A stretch of 6,387 bases of DNA from an uncultured Tabrizicola sp. (GTDB taxonomy: Bacteria; Pseudomonadota; Alphaproteobacteria; Rhodobacterales; Rhodobacteraceae), in contig CALLZQ010000065.1 in assembly GCA_937858255.1 (NCBI GenBank), positions 1-6,387 of the forward strand, in the 5' to 3' direction. Position 1 is the first letter of the stretch. Every line of letters begins with the position of its first letter. The notes beneath the pieces were generated by a model that was not told the origin of the DNA, did not search any database, and was given only the letters and a program-made list of their open reading frames with translations. Positions 5,833 to 6,387 of the stretch are shown here, piece by piece. The translations under genes and the position numbers were made by a program.

Positions 5833-5866
5833 GTTCGGTTTGGAAGACAGAGGCAGGTCAAAAAGA

Positions 5867-6387
5867 ATGACGAACGACGCTTGGGGCGAAGTCCGCGAAG
5901 AATTGATCCATAGGGTCGGCAAGAACAATTACACGACCTGGATCGAACCCCTGCGCCTGTCGCAGCTCAAAAACGGCGTTGCCCGTTTCGAAGTGCCGAC
6001 CACATTCTTTGGCGACTGGGTTTCGCGCAATTTTGCCGATCACATCAGGGGCCAATTGGCCAAGTCGGGCAACCCGGTCGAGCGTGTAGAGTTCAAGGTC
6101 TCTGAGGCACCGGGGAAAAAGCCGGCCTCTCCCGCGCCAGCGGCACCCGCCAAGGCCGCACAGCCGCGCGCGACCGCACGCAGCCGCGAGTCGGGCGATG
6201 ATCTTGCCGGCGCCCAGCTTGAGCAGCGCTTTACCTTTGATTCCTTTGTGGTGGGCAAACCGAATGAGCTTGCCCATGCGGCGGCCCGCCGCGTGGCCGA
6301 AGGCGGCCCGACCACTTTTAATCCGCTGTTCCTCTATGGCGGGGTGGGTCTCGGTAAGACCCACCTGATGCATGCGATTGCCCATGA
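5867..6387 (+). CDS. dnaA: DnaA, chromosomal replication initiator, 3'-partial
   Basis: The first 173 residues of DnaA, the AAA+ ATPase that opens the replication origin; the right edge cuts the gene. Domain I (about residues 1-78) carries the typical WGEVREELIHRVGKNNYTTW start and mediates self-assembly and helicase contact. Residues 79-118 form an Ala/Pro/Lys-rich linker, domain II. Domain III begins with RFTFDSFVVGKPNELAHAAA (121-140) and reaches the Walker A motif GGVGLGKTH (158-166, Lys164 at bases 6356-6358). The ATG at 5867 is preceded by AGAGG and CAGG (5849-5857), the latter nine bases away, and starts where the family usually does. Walker B, the sensors and the DNA-binding domain IV must lie beyond the window. 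Confidence 0.96.
   Translation, partial: MTNDAWGEVREELIHRVGKNNYTTWIEPLRLSQLKNGVARFEVPTTFFGDWVSRNFADHIRGQLAKSGNPVERVEFKVSEAPGKKPASPAPAAPAKAAQPRATARSRESGDDLAGAQLEQRFTFDSFVVGKPNELAHAAARRVAEGGPTTFNPLFLYGGVGLGKTHLMHAIAH

Larger units (their letters stand above)
5335..5866. other. 532-bp intergenic region between rpsT and dnaA
   Basis: No convincing protein gene lies here on either strand. The region contains the rpsT terminator, a second terminator-like hairpin at 5586-5624, a possible short RNA or leader peptide before it, and several hairpins upstream of dnaA. GANTC sites occur at 5333, 5463, 5541 and 5694. I looked for the DnaA box TTATNCACA and found at best seven of nine matches (5540-5548 on plus; around 5665-5673 on minus), so an origin is not supported here. 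I could not pick a dnaA promoter with any confidence. Confidence 0.8.

Noticed and set aside
5665..5913. 82-codon plus-strand frame running into the start of dnaA
   Set aside because: Overlaps dnaA by 47 bases in another frame, is low in family-like features and rich in Arg/Ser/Pro, and has no good ribosome-binding site.
5641..5928. 95-codon minus-strand frame upstream of and antisense to the dnaA start
   Set aside because: Starts inside dnaA on the opposite strand, and its product has no recognisable domain. A chance frame is the simplest explanation.

Overview
The window looks like a chromosomal housekeeping segment from an alphaproteobacterium, most likely of the Rhodobacterales (Rhodobacteraceae/Paracoccaceae). 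The reasons are the high GC content, the gene set and order (dnaA, rpsT, enoyl-CoA hydratase, mutM, ubiE, ubiB), and the character of the proteins, for example the UbiB start MRGPHNIWRL and the DnaA segment KNNYTTWIEPL. No genus can be assigned from the sequence alone.

Layout. (1) Bases 1-873, plus strand: the 3' part of a choline-kinase/APH-like small-molecule phosphotransferase. Its reading frame is open to the left edge, so the gene begins outside the window. (2) Bases 804-3088, minus strand: a tight ubiE-ubiB operon for ubiquinone biosynthesis. The last codons of ubiB overlap the end of the phosphotransferase gene tail to tail by 70 bp. (3) Bases 3089-3206: a divergent intergenic region with a plausible ubiE promoter. 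(4) Bases 3207-4058, plus strand: mutM (Fpg DNA glycosylase). (5) Bases 4132-4908, plus strand: an enoyl-CoA hydratase with both catalytic glutamates. (6) Bases 4909-5058: a 150-bp gap before rpsT holding two strong perfect-arm inverted repeats and three GANTC sites. (7) Bases 5059-5334, plus strand: rpsT (ribosomal protein S20), followed by a textbook intrinsic terminator at 5367-5399. (8) Bases 5335-5866: a 532-bp gap with no convincing protein gene but a lot of structure. It holds a second terminator-like hairpin with seven Ts, a possible short transcript or leader peptide, and several hairpins upstream of dnaA. (9) Bases 5867-6387, plus strand: the N-terminal 173 codons of dnaA, cut by the right edge just after the Walker A motif.

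How the genes work together. UbiE and UbiB act in the same pathway (aerobic ubiquinone synthesis) and appear translationally coupled. MutM repairs oxidised guanine, S20 is a small-subunit ribosomal protein, and DnaA initiates replication. The enoyl-CoA hydratase serves fatty-acid or acyl-CoA breakdown. The grouping probably reflects conserved synteny near the replication origin more than a shared function, although no canonical DnaA boxes are visible here.

I find no mobile element, CRISPR array, tRNA, rRNA or defence-type system. The protein-coding content is ordinary. The unexplained signal is in the two non-coding gaps flanking rpsT. All hairpins and promoters were found by eye and are not experimentally supported.
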